From positions 1-64,000 of the forward strand of contig CACYHA010000007.1 in the NCBI GenBank assembly GCA_902774035.1: a stretch of 64,000 bases of DNA, written 5' to 3'. Each line of letters begins with the position of its first letter. Position 1 is the stretch's first letter. This document shows, one piece after another, positions 52,196-61,438 of the stretch. The notes beneath the pieces are model-generated. The model had not been told where the DNA came from. It saw only the letters and a list, made by a program, of their open reading frames with translations, and searched no databases. This DNA comes from Oscillospiraceae bacterium. Lineage in GTDB: Bacteria; Bacillota; Clostridia; Oscillospirales; Acutalibacteraceae. The position numbers and the translations under genes are program-made.

Positions 52196-53704
52196 TTACT
52201 TGATCAGGCTGCGGAAGAAGTTTAAGATCATTTGAATGAGCCGCAGGAAGAAATTTGTGCTGCCGGAATTGCTTGAACCCGGGTCGGACGGTGCGGGTTC
52301 CTCCGGCGCGGTCGGCGCTTCGTCGGTTTTGGCGTAATGCATCACGGCGCCGCCGCCGTTCGGAGTGTCGCCCGGCAGATGATGATTCGAAGCTTTTAAG
52401 AAGCATTGCTTCCACTGATTCGGAGAGCCGCCGAAGTAAACATCCTTCAAGGCAGGACAACTTTGCAAAGCAGCGTACGCATAGCTGGTCAGACTGCCCG
52501 GAATGGTGACGGTTTCCAGCGATGAGCAGCCGTAAAACGCCTTGCGCCGAATCTCCTCGAGGCCTTCCGGCAGCGTGAGCGTTTTCAGCGAGGCGCAGTT
52601 CATGAAGCATTCCGAAGGGATCACCTTGACACCCTGCGGGATCCGGATGCCCGTGAGTGCGCCGCAATCGCGGAACGCTGCTTCGCCGAATTGCCGCACA
52701 CTGTCCGGCACCTGCACGGTCTCCAGCGCGGCACAGTTCTGAAAGGCATGGGCGCCGATCGTCTGCACGCCGTCCGGAACGAGCACCTCCGTCAGCAGCT
52801 TGCAGCCGTAAAACGCATAGGCGCCGATGGCGTTCACCGCGGCGGGAAGCGTGACTGCTTCGAGCTTTTCACAGTTTTTGAACAGACCCCAGGGAACCGC
52901 CGCAAGATCTTGGGGAAGGTCAATGCGTTTCAGATTGGCGCAGTCTTCAAAGACCGAACTGTCCAAAGCAATGCCGTTCGGGATGGAAACTTGCGTGAGA
53001 TTTTCGCAATGCCGGAATGCTTCGCTGCCGATCTCGGTGAGCGAAGCGGGCAGGGGCACCTCGCGCAATGCGCTGCGCCTGAATGCGGCCCCGCCGATGC
53101 GTTCCACGGTATCGGGCAGGTCGATCGCCTCCAGCTTTGGGCAGCTTTCAAACATACCTGCGGCGATTTCCGTTTGCTGCGCCGGGAGGATCACTTCTGA
53201 CAGATTCCTACAGCTATTGAAAATCTCCGTTCCGCATTCGACAGAAGGCGCGGAAAAGGTGAATTTCTCAAGGCCGTCGCAGGACGAGAATGCGTCCTTG
53301 CCGATCTTCGTCACGGATGCCGGCAGCACAAACTCGCGTTGCAGGGAACAGCCTTCGAACGCGAACGCGCCGATGTTCTGCAGTGTGGACGGGAGCGATA
53401 CGCTCGTTACGTTTTTCCAACCGAAGCAAAGGTTTTCGCTGACCGAGGTCACGCCTTCTTCGATGATGACCGTGGAAACATTGGTGAAGGCGACCGGCCA
53501 GCCGATCGCGACCAGGTCGCCGTCCAGCATGGCGCCTGTGCCGCTGATCGTTACGGTGCCGGCGCCGTCGTAGCTCCAGGTTACGTTGTCACCCTCGGCG
53601 CCGATATTGCCGGTGGGGCGCAAAGCGTCATCGGCAAACGCAGCGAAGGAAACAAGAAGAAAAAGGGCGAGAATTGCAAGGGTAACGGAAATTGCTTTTT
53701 TCAT
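52196..53704 (-). CDS. Secreted BspA-type leucine-rich repeat protein
   Basis: 502 aa from the ATG at 53704 (MKKAISVTLAILALFLLVSF; cleaved after AFA). The body is a run of about fourteen to sixteen repeats of roughly 23 residues with the LRR_5 pattern (SVSLPSTLQNIGAFAFEGCS, VTLPAAVNAIGAYAFYGCKL), typical of cell-surface BspA-like proteins that bind host or matrix. The end is a Pro/Ser linker followed by NFFLRLIQMILNFFRSLIK, an amphipathic tail as in other secreted proteins here. AGGAG precedes the ATG. It is a single-gene unit. Confidence 0.9.
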   Translation of the reverse strand: MKKAISVTLAILALFLLVSFAAFADDALRPTGNIGAEGDNVTWSYDGAGTVTISGTGAMLDGDLVAIGWPVAFTNVSTVIIEEGVTSVSENLCFGWKNVTSVSLPSTLQNIGAFAFEGCSLQREFVLPASVTKIGKDAFSSCDGLEKFTFSAPSVECGTEIFNSCRNLSEVILPAQQTEIAAGMFESCPKLEAIDLPDTVERIGGAAFRRSALREVPLPASLTEIGSEAFRHCENLTQVSIPNGIALDSSVFEDCANLKRIDLPQDLAAVPWGLFKNCEKLEAVTLPAAVNAIGAYAFYGCKLLTEVLVPDGVQTIGAHAFQNCAALETVQVPDSVRQFGEAAFRDCGALTGIRIPQGVKVIPSECFMNCASLKTLTLPEGLEEIRRKAFYGCSSLETVTIPGSLTSYAYAALQSCPALKDVYFGGSPNQWKQCFLKASNHHLPGDTPNGGGAVMHYAKTDEAPTAPEEPAPSDPGSSNSGSTNFFLRLIQMILNFFRSLIK

Positions 53705-53779
53705 AATAACTTCTCCTTCATAATGAAAAATGCGCAGCCCGTGAGCCGCGCACTGTAAAAATACACGACTCCGATTTGC

Positions 53780-53890
53780 TGCGACACAAACTTCACTGCT
53801 TTGCACAAGATGAATGAGAGTCCGTATCTTTACCGAAAAGGATAAAAATACATACCTTGCACAAAGTGGAAGTATTCAGTTCGTGTCGCA
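53780..53890. repeat. Large imperfect inverted repeat upstream of pgk
   Basis: TGCGACACAAACT (53780-53792) pairs with AGTTCGTGTCGCA (53878-53890) with one mismatch, and further in, CTTCACTGCTTTGCACAAG faces CTTGCACAAAGTGGAAG. The arms lie in 53705-54087, a gene-free stretch between the divergent LRR and pgk genes. It could be a decayed mobile repeat or a regulatory palindrome. Confidence 0.55.
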
Positions 53891-54015
53891 CCTTTACTCT
53901 ATCACATTCCGCCGAAAAATGCAAGTGCTTCTTTTGCTTTTCGTTTCGATCACGGCGCAGAACGCCTGCTTCGGCGAAAAATCAGTCGTTTACGGAAAAA
54001 AATTCCCCCAAACCC

Positions 54016-54044
54016 TTGCAAAACGAGCGCTTTTGTTATAAAAT
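54016..54044 (+). promoter_or_regulatory. pgk promoter
   Basis: TTGCAA (54016-54021), a 17-base spacer, TAAAAT (54039-54044), 43 bases before the ATG. Confidence 0.6.
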
Positions 54045-54087
54045 ATCTTTGATTATGTATCAATTCAATACCGAAAGGAAAGACACT

Positions 54088-55281
54088 ATGAACGTACTCA
54101 ACAAAAAGACTGTGGAAGACATCGACGTCAAAGGCAAAAAGGTCCTCGTGCGCTGCGATTTCAACGTCAAAATGGAAGACGGCGTGATCACCAGCGACAA
54201 GCGCATCGTCGCCTCGCTTCCGACCATCAAGTATCTGCTTGACCACGGCGCAAAGCTGATCCTCTGCTCCCACCTCGGCAGACCCAAGGGCGAATTCAAA
54301 CCCGAATTCTCTCTGGCGCCCGTGGCAAAGCGTCTGGGCGAGCTGCTCGGCCTCGAAGTCAAGATGGCGAAGGACGTTGTCGGCGAAAGCGCACAGGCGC
54401 TCGCGGCCGACCTCAAGGAAGGCGAAGTCCTCCTGCTGGAAAACGTCCGCTTCCACGCGGAAGAGACCAAGAACGACCCCGAATTCGCAAAGAAGCTCGC
54501 GTCTCTGGCCGAGATCTATGTCAATGACGCGTTCGGTTCCGCTCACCGCGCCCACGCCTCCACCACCGGCGTTGCGGATTATCTCCCCGCCGTCTGCGGC
54601 TTCCTGATCCAGAAAGAGCTGCAGTACATCGGCGGTGCGCTGGAAAACCCGAAGCGCCCGCTGGTCGCCATCCTCGGCGGTGCAAAGGTCTCCGACAAGA
54701 TCGGCGTCATCACCAACCTGATGGAAAAGGTGGACACCCTGATCGTCGGCGGCGGCATGGCCTACACCTTCTTCGCGGCGCTCGGCCACTCTGTCGGCAC
54801 CTCTCTGCTGGAGGCCGACAAGATCGACCTTGCGAAAGAGATGATGGACAAAGCCAAGGCCAAGGGCGTGAAGTTCCTGATCCCCATCGACAATGTGATC
54901 GGCAAAGAATATAAGGCTGACACCGAATACACGATCGTGGATTCCGACGACATTCCCGACGGCTGGATGGGTCTTGACATCGGCCCGAAGAGCACCGAGC
55001 TGTTCGCGAACGCCGTGAAGGATGCCGGCACCGTGATCTGGAACGGCCCCATGGGCGTTTCCGAATGGGAACACTTTGCAAACGGCACGATCGGCGTTGC
55101 CACCGCGATCGCCGAAAGCGACGCGATCTCCATCATCGGCGGCGGCGACAGCGCTGCGGCCATTCAGAAGCTCGGCTTTGCCGATAAGATGAGCCACATC
55201 TCCACCGGCGGCGGCGCCTCCCTTGAATTCCTTGAGGGCAAGGAGCTTCCGGGCGTTGCGGCGCTCAACGATAAGGATTGA
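54088..55281 (+). CDS. pgk: Phosphoglycerate kinase
   Basis: 397 aa, normal length. It opens [22 protein letters not shown], has [11 protein letters not shown], the [11 protein letters not shown] nucleotide region and the C-terminal GGGDSAAAI and [13 protein letters not shown] motifs. It makes ATP from 1,3-bisphosphoglycerate in glycolysis. AAAGGAA precedes the ATG. tpiA and gpmI follow on the same strand, but gapdh is not in the window. Confidence 0.98.
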   Translation: MNVLNKKTVEDIDVKGKKVLVRCDFNVKMEDGVITSDKRIVASLPTIKYLLDHGAKLILCSHLGRPKGEFKPEFSLAPVAKRLGELLGLEVKMAKDVVGESAQALAADLKEGEVLLLENVRFHAEETKNDPEFAKKLASLAEIYVNDAFGSAHRAHASTTGVADYLPAVCGFLIQKELQYIGGALENPKRPLVAILGGAKVSDKIGVITNLMEKVDTLIVGGGMAYTFFAALGHSVGTSLLEADKIDLAKEMMDKAKAKGVKFLIPIDNVIGKEYKADTEYTIVDSDDIPDGWMGLDIGPKSTELFANAVKDAGTVIWNGPMGVSEWEHFANGTIGVATAIAESDAISIIGGGDSAAAIQKLGFADKMSHISTGGGASLEFLEGKELPGVAALNDKD

Positions 55282-55305
55282 TTCGCGGCGCGAAACAGTC
55301 TTGTC

Positions 55306-55326
55306 AATGCGGAATTCGGAATTTCT
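55306..55326. repeat. GGAATTC-type short repeat, unit 1
   Basis: AATGCGGAATTCGGAATTTC. Related words recur at 55502-55530 (inverted) and 56336-56369, flanking tpiA. The rest of 55282-55558 shows no gene. Confidence 0.6.
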
Positions 55327-55501
55327 GTCGCGGGGGACCGACTGACAGAAGCGGCGTCCTCTCCGCGAAGGATCACTGCACATTCGTTTTACGTGCGATA
55401 ATTGATTGTATTAATTTTTTAACAAACCGGAGCATGTTTTTTCGGGAAACGGAGATCGTATGGTTTTCGGAGTTCGGCGCATCGCCGCAGGCGGCGCCCC
55501 T

Positions 55502-55530
55502 CAATTCCGAATTCCGAAGTCCGAATTGCA
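55502..55530. repeat. GGAATTC-type short repeat, unit 2 (inverted)
   Basis: CAATTCCGAATTCCGAAG then TCCGAATTGCA, directly before the tpiA ribosome site. It is inverted relative to the unit after tpiA. Confidence 0.6.
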
Positions 55531-55558
55531 TCCTCCGGCAAAGAAAGGTTGTAGAATT

Positions 55559-56329
55559 ATGAAAAAAGATCTTCGTAAGGCCGTCATTGCCGGCAACTGG
55601 AAAATGAACAACACCCCTGCGCAGACCACTGCGCTCATCGAAGAAATGAAGCCCCTTGTGGCGGGCGCAGACTGCGAAGTCGTTCTGTGCGTGCCGTTCG
55701 TGGACATCGCCGCTGCCGTCGAAGCCGCCAAAGGCAGCAACATCAAGATCGGCGCGGAGAACGTCCACTTCAAAGCCTCCGGCGCTTACACCGGCGAAGT
55801 TTCCGCAGAAATGCTTGTCGCTTCCGGCGTGGAATATGTGGTGATCGGCCACAGCGAACGCCGCCAGTATTTCGGCGAGACGGATCAGACCGTCAACCTG
55901 CGCTCTCTTGCGGCGCTGAACGCCGGCTTGAAAGCCATCATCTGCGTGGGCGAGACCCTCGAGCAGCGTGAACTCGGCTACACCGAGACGCTTTTGAAGT
56001 ATCAGACCAAGATGGCGCTGACGAATGTCACCAAAGAGCAGCTCAAAAACGTCATCATCGCCTATGAGCCCGTCTGGGCGATCGGCACCGGTGTTGTCGC
56101 CTCCGCTGAACAGGCGGACGAGGGCAACGGCTTTGTGCGCGCCGCCATCGCGGAAGCCTACGGCGCGGACGTTGCCGAGACTGTGACCGTGCAGTACGGC
56201 GGCTCCATGAACGCGAAGAACGCGGCCGAGCTTGTGGCGCAGGTCAATGTGGACGGCGGCCTGATCGGCGGCGCATCGCTGAAAGCGGCCGACTTCTCCG
56301 TGATCGTCAAAGCGGCAAGCGAAGGCTGA
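55559..56329 (+). CDS. tpiA: Triosephosphate isomerase
   Basis: 256 aa. AGNWKMNNT at the start holds the substrate-binding Asn and Lys, the catalytic His is in IGHSERR, the catalytic Glu in AYEPVWAIGTG, and the phosphate loop is GLIGGASL near the end. It interconverts dihydroxyacetone phosphate and glyceraldehyde 3-phosphate. AAAGG lies ten bases before the ATG at 55559; the preceding in-frame sequence lies in the repeat region. Between pgk and gpmI, and ended by a terminator. Confidence 0.98.
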   Translation: MKKDLRKAVIAGNWKMNNTPAQTTALIEEMKPLVAGADCEVVLCVPFVDIAAAVEAAKGSNIKIGAENVHFKASGAYTGEVSAEMLVASGVEYVVIGHSERRQYFGETDQTVNLRSLAALNAGLKAIICVGETLEQRELGYTETLLKYQTKMALTNVTKEQLKNVIIAYEPVWAIGTGVVASAEQADEGNGFVRAAIAEAYGADVAETVTVQYGGSMNAKNAAELVAQVNVDGGLIGGASLKAADFSVIVKAASEG

Positions 56330-56335
56330 GGCTTC

Positions 56336-56369
56336 GCATTTCGGAATGCGGAATTCGGAATTCGGAATC
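56336..56369. repeat. GGAATTC-type short repeat, unit 3
   Basis: Successive GGAATGC, GGAATTC, GGAATTC, GGAATC words directly after the tpiA stop. Confidence 0.6.
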
Positions 56370-56421
56370 AGCGCTGCCGCGGCTGCCGGATCCCCCGCGT
56401 TTCATCCTCTATCTACCACAG

Positions 56422-56447
56422 GCGGAACGATTCGTTCCGCTTTTTTT
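56422..56447 (+). terminator. Terminator after tpiA
   Basis: GCGGAACG-att-CGTTCCGC, 8-bp perfect stem, followed by seven T. It lies just before gpmI, so gpmI expression may depend on partial read-through; no clear promoter is seen between. Confidence 0.85.
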
Positions 56448-56480
56448 AAAGAAGTATCCTACGAAAGAGGTTGATGAACT

Positions 56481-58013
56481 ATGAAAAAACCTGTGCTTCT
56501 CTGCATTATGGACGGTTTCGGCAAAAATGAGAGCGCCTACGGCAACGCCATCATGGCGGCCGCAACGCCGAACCTTGACAAGCTGATGGCAACCTATCCC
56601 ATGACCTACATCGGCGCGTCCGGGATGGACGTGGGACTTCCCGACGGCCAGATGGGCAACAGCGAGGTCGGCCACACGAACATCGGCGCGGGCCGCATCG
56701 TCTATCAGGAACTGACCCGCATCACGAAACAGATCCAGGACGGCGATTTCTTCTCGAACGAAGCCCTTGTCGGCGCGATGGAAAACTGCAAAAAGAACGG
56801 CACCGCCTTGCATCTCATGGGCCTCATGAGCGACGGCGGCGTTCACAGCCACAACACCCACATGTTCGCCATCGTGGAGCTTGCCAAGCGCTTTGGTCTT
56901 GACAAGGTCTATGTCCATTGCTTCCTCGACGGCCGCGACGTGCCGCCTGCCTCCGGCGCGGACTATGTCGCCGAATGCCGCGATAAGCTCGGCGAGATCG
57001 GTCTCGGAAAGATCGCCACGGTCATGGGCAGATACTACGCCATGGACCGCGACAATCGCTGGGAGCGCGTGGGCAAAGCCTATGCCGCCATGGTCTACAG
57101 AGAGGGCGTGCAGGCGGGCGACCCTGTTGCCGCCATCAAAAAATCCTATGAAACGCTCGACGAAGAGGGCAAGTATCTCACGGACGAGTTCATGCTGCCG
57201 ACGGTGATCGAAGGCGGCGCACCTGTGCAGGCGAAAGACAGCGTGGTCTTCTTCAATTTCCGCCCCGACCGCGCAAGAGAGATCACCCGCACCTTTGTGG
57301 ATCCCGATTTTACCGGCTTCGAGCGCAGAAACGGCTTTTTCCCTCTGTACTACGTCTGCATGACCCAGTACGACGCGACTATGCCGAATGTGCACATCGC
57401 GTTCAAACCCCAGACGCTGGACAACACCTTCGGCGAATATATGTCCAAGCTCGGTATGACCCAGCTCCGCATTGCCGAAACCGAAAAGTACGCCCATGTG
57501 ACCTTCTTCTTCAACGGCGGCGTGGAAAAGCAGTATGAGGGCGAGGACCGCATCCTTGTGGCCTCCCCGAAGGTGCCGACCTACGACCTGCAGCCGGAAA
57601 TGAGCGCCTATGAAGTGACTGACAAAGTCGTCGCCGCCGTGGAAAGCGGCAAATACGACGCGATCATCCTCAACTACGCCAACTGCGACATGGTCGGCCA
57701 CACCGGCATCTTTGACGCGGCAAAGGCGGCGGTCGAAGCCGTTGACACCTGCGTCGGCCGCGTGTGGAACGCGGTGGAAAAAGCGGGCGGTGTGATGCTC
57801 ATCACCGCCGACCACGGCAACGCCGACAAGATGCTCGAGGACGACGGCACGCCCTTCACGGCGCACACCACGAACCCCGTGCCGTTCATCATTTGCGGCT
57901 ATCCCTGCACCGCGCGTTCCGGCGGCAGACTTTGCGACATCGCCCCGACGATGCTGAAGATCATGGGGATCGAGCAGCCGAAGGAAATGACCGGCGAAAG
58001 CATCGCGCAGTAA
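56481..58013 (+). CDS. gpmI: Cofactor-independent phosphoglycerate mutase
   Basis: 510 aa. Two metal-site domains: the phosphatase part with IMDGFGKNES and the catalytic Ser in GNSEVGHTNIGAGR, and a transferase part with NFRPDRAREITR; later, HGNADKML and MVGHTG carry metal ligands. It interconverts 3- and 2-phosphoglycerate using Mn ions. It follows tpiA but is separated by a terminator. Ribosome site GAAAGAGG. Confidence 0.98.
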   Translation: MKKPVLLCIMDGFGKNESAYGNAIMAAATPNLDKLMATYPMTYIGASGMDVGLPDGQMGNSEVGHTNIGAGRIVYQELTRITKQIQDGDFFSNEALVGAMENCKKNGTALHLMGLMSDGGVHSHNTHMFAIVELAKRFGLDKVYVHCFLDGRDVPPASGADYVAECRDKLGEIGLGKIATVMGRYYAMDRDNRWERVGKAYAAMVYREGVQAGDPVAAIKKSYETLDEEGKYLTDEFMLPTVIEGGAPVQAKDSVVFFNFRPDRAREITRTFVDPDFTGFERRNGFFPLYYVCMTQYDATMPNVHIAFKPQTLDNTFGEYMSKLGMTQLRIAETEKYAHVTFFFNGGVEKQYEGEDRILVASPKVPTYDLQPEMSAYEVTDKVVAAVESGKYDAIILNYANCDMVGHTGIFDAAKAAVEAVDTCVGRVWNAVEKAGGVMLITADHGNADKMLEDDGTPFTAHTTNPVPFIICGYPCTARSGGRLCDIAPTMLKIMGIEQPKEMTGESIAQ

Positions 58014-58025
58014 ACGGTGACGCTT

Positions 58026-58571
58026 ATGAAAAAACTGCTGAGTTTCTTTCTTGCCGCGCTGCTGCTGTTGTCACTGACGACGGCGGCGTTCGCGCAAAGA
58101 ATCGAATCGCTTGACAATTCCGCGATCAAAGGCTCCTCGCGCATCATGGCCGGCGAAATGGACGAGCCTCGTATCTATGCAATCAACGCGCTGGATAATT
58201 CCTCAATCGACGGCTCCACACGCATTCTGGTCGGTGAAACGGATGAGCTCTATATCTATCCTTCGCCGCGTGAGGCGAACGATCATTTTGAAATTTACAA
58301 GGCCGTGATTACCAGCAGCAACGAAAAAGTCCTCGGCGTCGCGCCCGGCAAACGCGACACCTATGAATACGGCTATGTCATTCTGACCGGCAAAAAAACC
58401 GGCGTTTCCACCGTGACGGTAACCGATCCCGGTTCCGGCGCGTCGTGCAGCGTAAAGGTCTATGTCCTGCCTGCGTTTTTGAACGCGATCATGAGTTTCC
58501 TGGTCGATTTTCAGACGTTCGCGGCCAATTTGCGCATTTCGCTCTTTAACGCGCTCGGCATTCATTTCTGA
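58026..58571 (+). CDS. Secreted Ig-like-domain protein with internal repeat
   Basis: 181 aa from the ATG at 58026 (MKKLLSFFLAALLLLSLTTA; cleavage after AFA). Two near-identical segments of about 20 residues follow (LDNSAIKGSSRIMAGEMDE and LDNSSIDGSTRILVGETDE), then a bacterial Ig-like (Big_2) half ending GKKTGVSTVTVTDPGSGASC. The C-terminus is the amphipathic tail FLNAIMSFLVDFQTFAANLR. It could be a small surface-binding protein. A GTG nine bases earlier is a weaker start. A strong terminator follows, shared with the minus-strand operon. Confidence 0.75.
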   Translation: MKKLLSFFLAALLLLSLTTAAFAQRIESLDNSAIKGSSRIMAGEMDEPRIYAINALDNSSIDGSTRILVGETDELYIYPSPREANDHFEIYKAVITSSNEKVLGVAPGKRDTYEYGYVILTGKKTGVSTVTVTDPGSGASCSVKVYVLPAFLNAIMSFLVDFQTFAANLRISLFNALGIHF

Positions 58572-58583
58572 CAACTGAAAATG

Positions 58584-58615
58584 AAAAAGACGTTCCAAAT
58601 CCGGAACGTCTTTTT
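58584..58615. terminator. Bidirectional terminator between Ig-like gene and aro operon
   Basis: AAAAAGACGTTCC (58584-58596) and GGAACGTCTTTTT (58603-58615), 13 bp perfect with A/T flanks. Confidence 0.9.
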
Positions 58616-58629
58616 GTATGCGTTATTTG

Positions 58630-59070
58630 TTATTCGGCAGGCTGTTCTCTGTTTACAAGATAATCCAGCGCCATGCAGTAGCCTTCAAAGCCGAACCCGG
58701 CATAGCGCTGCTCGGCGTACAGACCGACATAAGAGATCTGCCGGAACGGTTCGCGCGCGTCCACGTCGGAGATGTGCACCTCCACAGTCGGCAGTCCCAC
58801 GGCCTTCAGCGCGTCAAGCAGGGCAATGCTCGTGTGGGTGTAGCCGCCGGGGTTGATGATGATGCCGTCGGCCTTGCCGTAGGTCTCCTGGATCTTGTCG
58901 ATCAGGTCGCCCTCGTGGTTCGACTGAAAGAATTCCACGCTGACGCCGAGAGCGTCGGCTTTTTTTTGAATGTGCTCACAAAGCGCGGCGTAGGTGCCGC
59001 TGCCGTAAATGTGCGGCTCGCGGATGCCGAGCATGTTCAGGTTCGGTCCGTTGATCACGAGAATATGCAT
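58630..59070 (-). CDS. aroQ: Type II 3-dehydroquinate dehydratase
   Basis: 146 aa. Family motifs NGPNLNMLGIREP, SNHEGDLIDKIQ, NPGGYTHTSIAL and VHISDVDAREPFR are all present, with the expected Tyr in the opening loop and His in the HISD segment. It removes water from 3-dehydroquinate in the shikimate pathway. It is the last gene of the operon and overlaps the aroE/K end by 16 bases. Confidence 0.97.
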   Translation of the reverse strand: MHILVINGPNLNMLGIREPHIYGSGTYAALCEHIQKKADALGVSVEFFQSNHEGDLIDKIQETYGKADGIIINPGGYTHTSIALLDALKAVGLPTVEVHISDVDAREPFRQISYVGLYAEQRYAGFGFEGYCMALDYLVNREQPAE

Positions 59071-60287
59071 GAGATCACCCTTTCTGTTGTGGTTCGTGCG
59101 TCGGTGCTTACATCGACCGTGAAATCCGCAAAGTGTGCGTAGATGTCTTTGCGCTGTTCGTAGAGCGCTTGCACGGCGTCCCGGTCTTTGGAAAGCGGCC
59201 GTCCGCTGCGCGCCAGCTCGGTGACCGGGCGCCGCAGCCAGACGATCGTGCCGTTTTGCCGTAGGGCGTCGCGGTTGCGTTCGCGCAAAACTGCGCCGCC
59301 TCCGGTGGCGATGACGGAACCGAGGCGCTTGCCGAGTTCTTCGCAGGCTGCGGTTTCCGCGTCGCGAAACGCCGCTTCGCCCGATTGCGAAAAGAGTTCC
59401 GGGATCGTTTTTCCTTCGGTGGCCTCCACAAAAGCGTCGGTGTCAAGCACCGGGCGGCGCAGTTTTTCGCCGAGCAGGGCGGCGACGGTGGATTTTCCGC
59501 AGCCGGGCATTCCGATCAGCACAAGGTTCGTCTGCTTTCGCAGCATCTGCGCTGTGACGCGGTCGATGATCGCGTCGTCTTGCGGCGCGCCGAGAAAGAG
59601 TTCTGCGCTGCGTTTGCCCTGCGCCACCAGCATCGCTATGCCGTTTCCGTGCCGCAGGCCGAGACTTTCCGCCTGCAGCAGCAGCAGAGTGCGTCTGGGG
59701 TTATAGATGAGATCCAGCACGGCGGGACGGTTTTGAAAGTCGGTCAGATCGACCGGGGATTCCAGATTGCGGGGAAACATGCCGACGGGCGTGGTGTTGA
59801 CGATCACGTCTGCGTCCGCGTGGCGGGAGAGATTTTGATAGTTGTTTTCGCCGCTGCGGCTGATCACGGCGATCTCCCTTGCGCCGGAGGCTGCCGCTGC
59901 GGTCTGCACGGTGCGGCTGGCGCCGCCGGAGCCAAGCACAACGACTTTTTTCCCCGCAAAGCTCACGCCGCACCGCTTTGCCAGATACAGAAAGCCGAAG
60001 CAGTCCGTGTTGTCGCCGAAGAGCGTACCGTCCGGGCGGCGGATGACCGTGTTGACCGCGCCGATGCGCCTTGCCATGTCGGAAAGCGCGTCGCACCGCC
60101 GCAGAGCTTCAACCTTGTAGGGGATCGTCACATTGAAGCCCGACAGGGTCTTGTCGGCGAAAAACGCATCCAGTTCCTCCGGTTCGCGTTCAAAAAGATC
60201 GTAGCGGTAATCACCGAACAGCGCATGGATCTGCGGCGAAAGGCTGTGGGAAAGCTTGCGGCCGAGCAAGCCGAAACGAGGTTCCAT
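59055..60287 (-). CDS. Fused shikimate dehydrogenase and shikimate kinase
   Basis: 410 aa from the ATG at 60287 (GGAGG seven bases upstream; the TTG six bases earlier is less well placed). AroE domain at about 1-250: SHSLSPQIH, NVTIPYK with the catalytic Lys, DNTDCFGF and GSGGASRTV. AroK domain at about 252-410: P-loop GMPGCGKS (259-266), DTDAFVE, and ATGGGAVLRERNRDAL. It carries out two successive steps, dehydroshikimate to shikimate to shikimate 3-phosphate. Both halves keep their catalytic residues. It starts two bases after the pheA stop. Confidence 0.95.
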   Translation of the reverse strand: MEPRFGLLGRKLSHSLSPQIHALFGDYRYDLFEREPEELDAFFADKTLSGFNVTIPYKVEALRRCDALSDMARRIGAVNTVIRRPDGTLFGDNTDCFGFLYLAKRCGVSFAGKKVVVLGSGGASRTVQTAAAASGAREIAVISRSGENNYQNLSRHADADVIVNTTPVGMFPRNLESPVDLTDFQNRPAVLDLIYNPRRTLLLLQAESLGLRHGNGIAMLVAQGKRSAELFLGAPQDDAIIDRVTAQMLRKQTNLVLIGMPGCGKSTVAALLGEKLRRPVLDTDAFVEATEGKTIPELFSQSGEAAFRDAETAACEELGKRLGSVIATGGGAVLRERNRDALRQNGTIVWLRRPVTELARSGRPLSKDRDAVQALYEQRKDIYAHFADFTVDVSTDARTTTERVISCIFS

Positions 60288-60289
60288 CG

Positions 60290-61426
60290 TCAATCCTCCG
60301 TGTAGGAGCCGAGGTAGGTGAAAAGCTGCGATTCCGCTTCCAGCTCCGTGATGAGCGTGCGCAGGGCGGGGGAGTAGACCGAGGCTTCCACATCAAAATA
60401 GAACATGAATTCAAAGTTCGACCCGGCGATCGGGCGGCTTTCCAGCTTTGTCAGGTTGAGATCCAACGCGGCGAAGCGCGAGATCGCGTGATAGAGCGAG
60501 CCGGGACGGTGAGCCAGCGAGAGCATGATGCTGGTCTTGTTCGCGCCCGGATAGATCTCAGGCTCCTTCGAGATACAGATGAAGCGCGTATAGTTGTTCT
60601 GGGTGTTCTGCACCGCTGTGGAAAGCACGGAAAGGCCGTAAAGCTCGGCGTTGTCCTTCGCGCCGATGGCGGCAACGTCCGTGCGCCCCTTTTCGGCAAC
60701 GAGCTTTGCGGCTTCGGCGGTGTTTTTGCAGATGTGAGCCTTCCACCGGTTTTTTGCAATGTATTCCGAACACTGCGCCAGCGCCTGCGGATGGGAATAG
60801 ACGATTTTGATATCACTTTCTTTTACGCCCTCCGGCGCGAGCAGCGCGTGGCCGATGAACAGCTTGATGCTGTGGGTGATGTAAAAGCGGTATTTGCGCA
60901 TGAGATCATAGACCTCGTTGACGGAGCCAGCGGTGCTGTTTTCCACCGGCAGCACCCCGTAGCGGCAAAGCCCGCTGTCCACGGCCTTGAACACTTCTTC
61001 AAAGCCGGAAAAATAGAGGATGGACGGGTATTTGAACATCTTGTCCGCCGCGTGCTGGGAGTAGGCGCCTTCCACGCCCTGGCAGGCGACCACGGCGCGG
61101 TCGGGACGCTCCTTCGGCGTGCTTTCGATCACCCGGTCGATCTTTGTGCAAAGCTGCGAGGCGGCGTGGTTGCTGCTGTGCTGGAACGAGCGGCTGACGT
61201 CGAACAGCGTTTGATAGAGCACCTTTGTGTAGCCCGCAAGCTCCGGCGGAACGGCGCCGGTCTGCCGGTTGATGATCTCGCGCTCCCGCGACACGTCGGT
61301 CACGGCGGTTTCATGGGTCTGTTTCCATTCGGCGATCTGCCGCGCGGCTTCCATGCGCTGCACGAACAGGGCGGTCATCTGGTCGTCGATGCGGTCAATG
61401 TCGGTTCTGAGCTCCTGAAGATCCAT
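60290..61426 (-). CDS. pheA: Bifunctional chorismate mutase/prephenate dehydratase
   Basis: 378 aa. AroQ-type chorismate mutase at about 1-90 (LRTDIDRIDDQMTALFVQRM), prephenate dehydratase at about 105-285 (GVEGAYSQHAA, YGVLPVENSTAGSV), and an ACT domain with the ESRP motif near the C-terminus, which binds phenylalanine for feedback inhibition. It produces phenylpyruvate from chorismate. It lies downstream of aroC in the operon, so the pathway is committed to Phe. Confidence 0.97.
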   Translation of the reverse strand: MDLQELRTDIDRIDDQMTALFVQRMEAARQIAEWKQTHETAVTDVSREREIINRQTGAVPPELAGYTKVLYQTLFDVSRSFQHSSNHAASQLCTKIDRVIESTPKERPDRAVVACQGVEGAYSQHAADKMFKYPSILYFSGFEEVFKAVDSGLCRYGVLPVENSTAGSVNEVYDLMRKYRFYITHSIKLFIGHALLAPEGVKESDIKIVYSHPQALAQCSEYIAKNRWKAHICKNTAEAAKLVAEKGRTDVAAIGAKDNAELYGLSVLSTAVQNTQNNYTRFICISKEPEIYPGANKTSIMLSLAHRPGSLYHAISRFAALDLNLTKLESRPIAGSNFEFMFYFDVEASVYSPALRTLITELEAESQLFTYLGSYTED

Positions 61427-61438
61427 ACATATTTCTCC

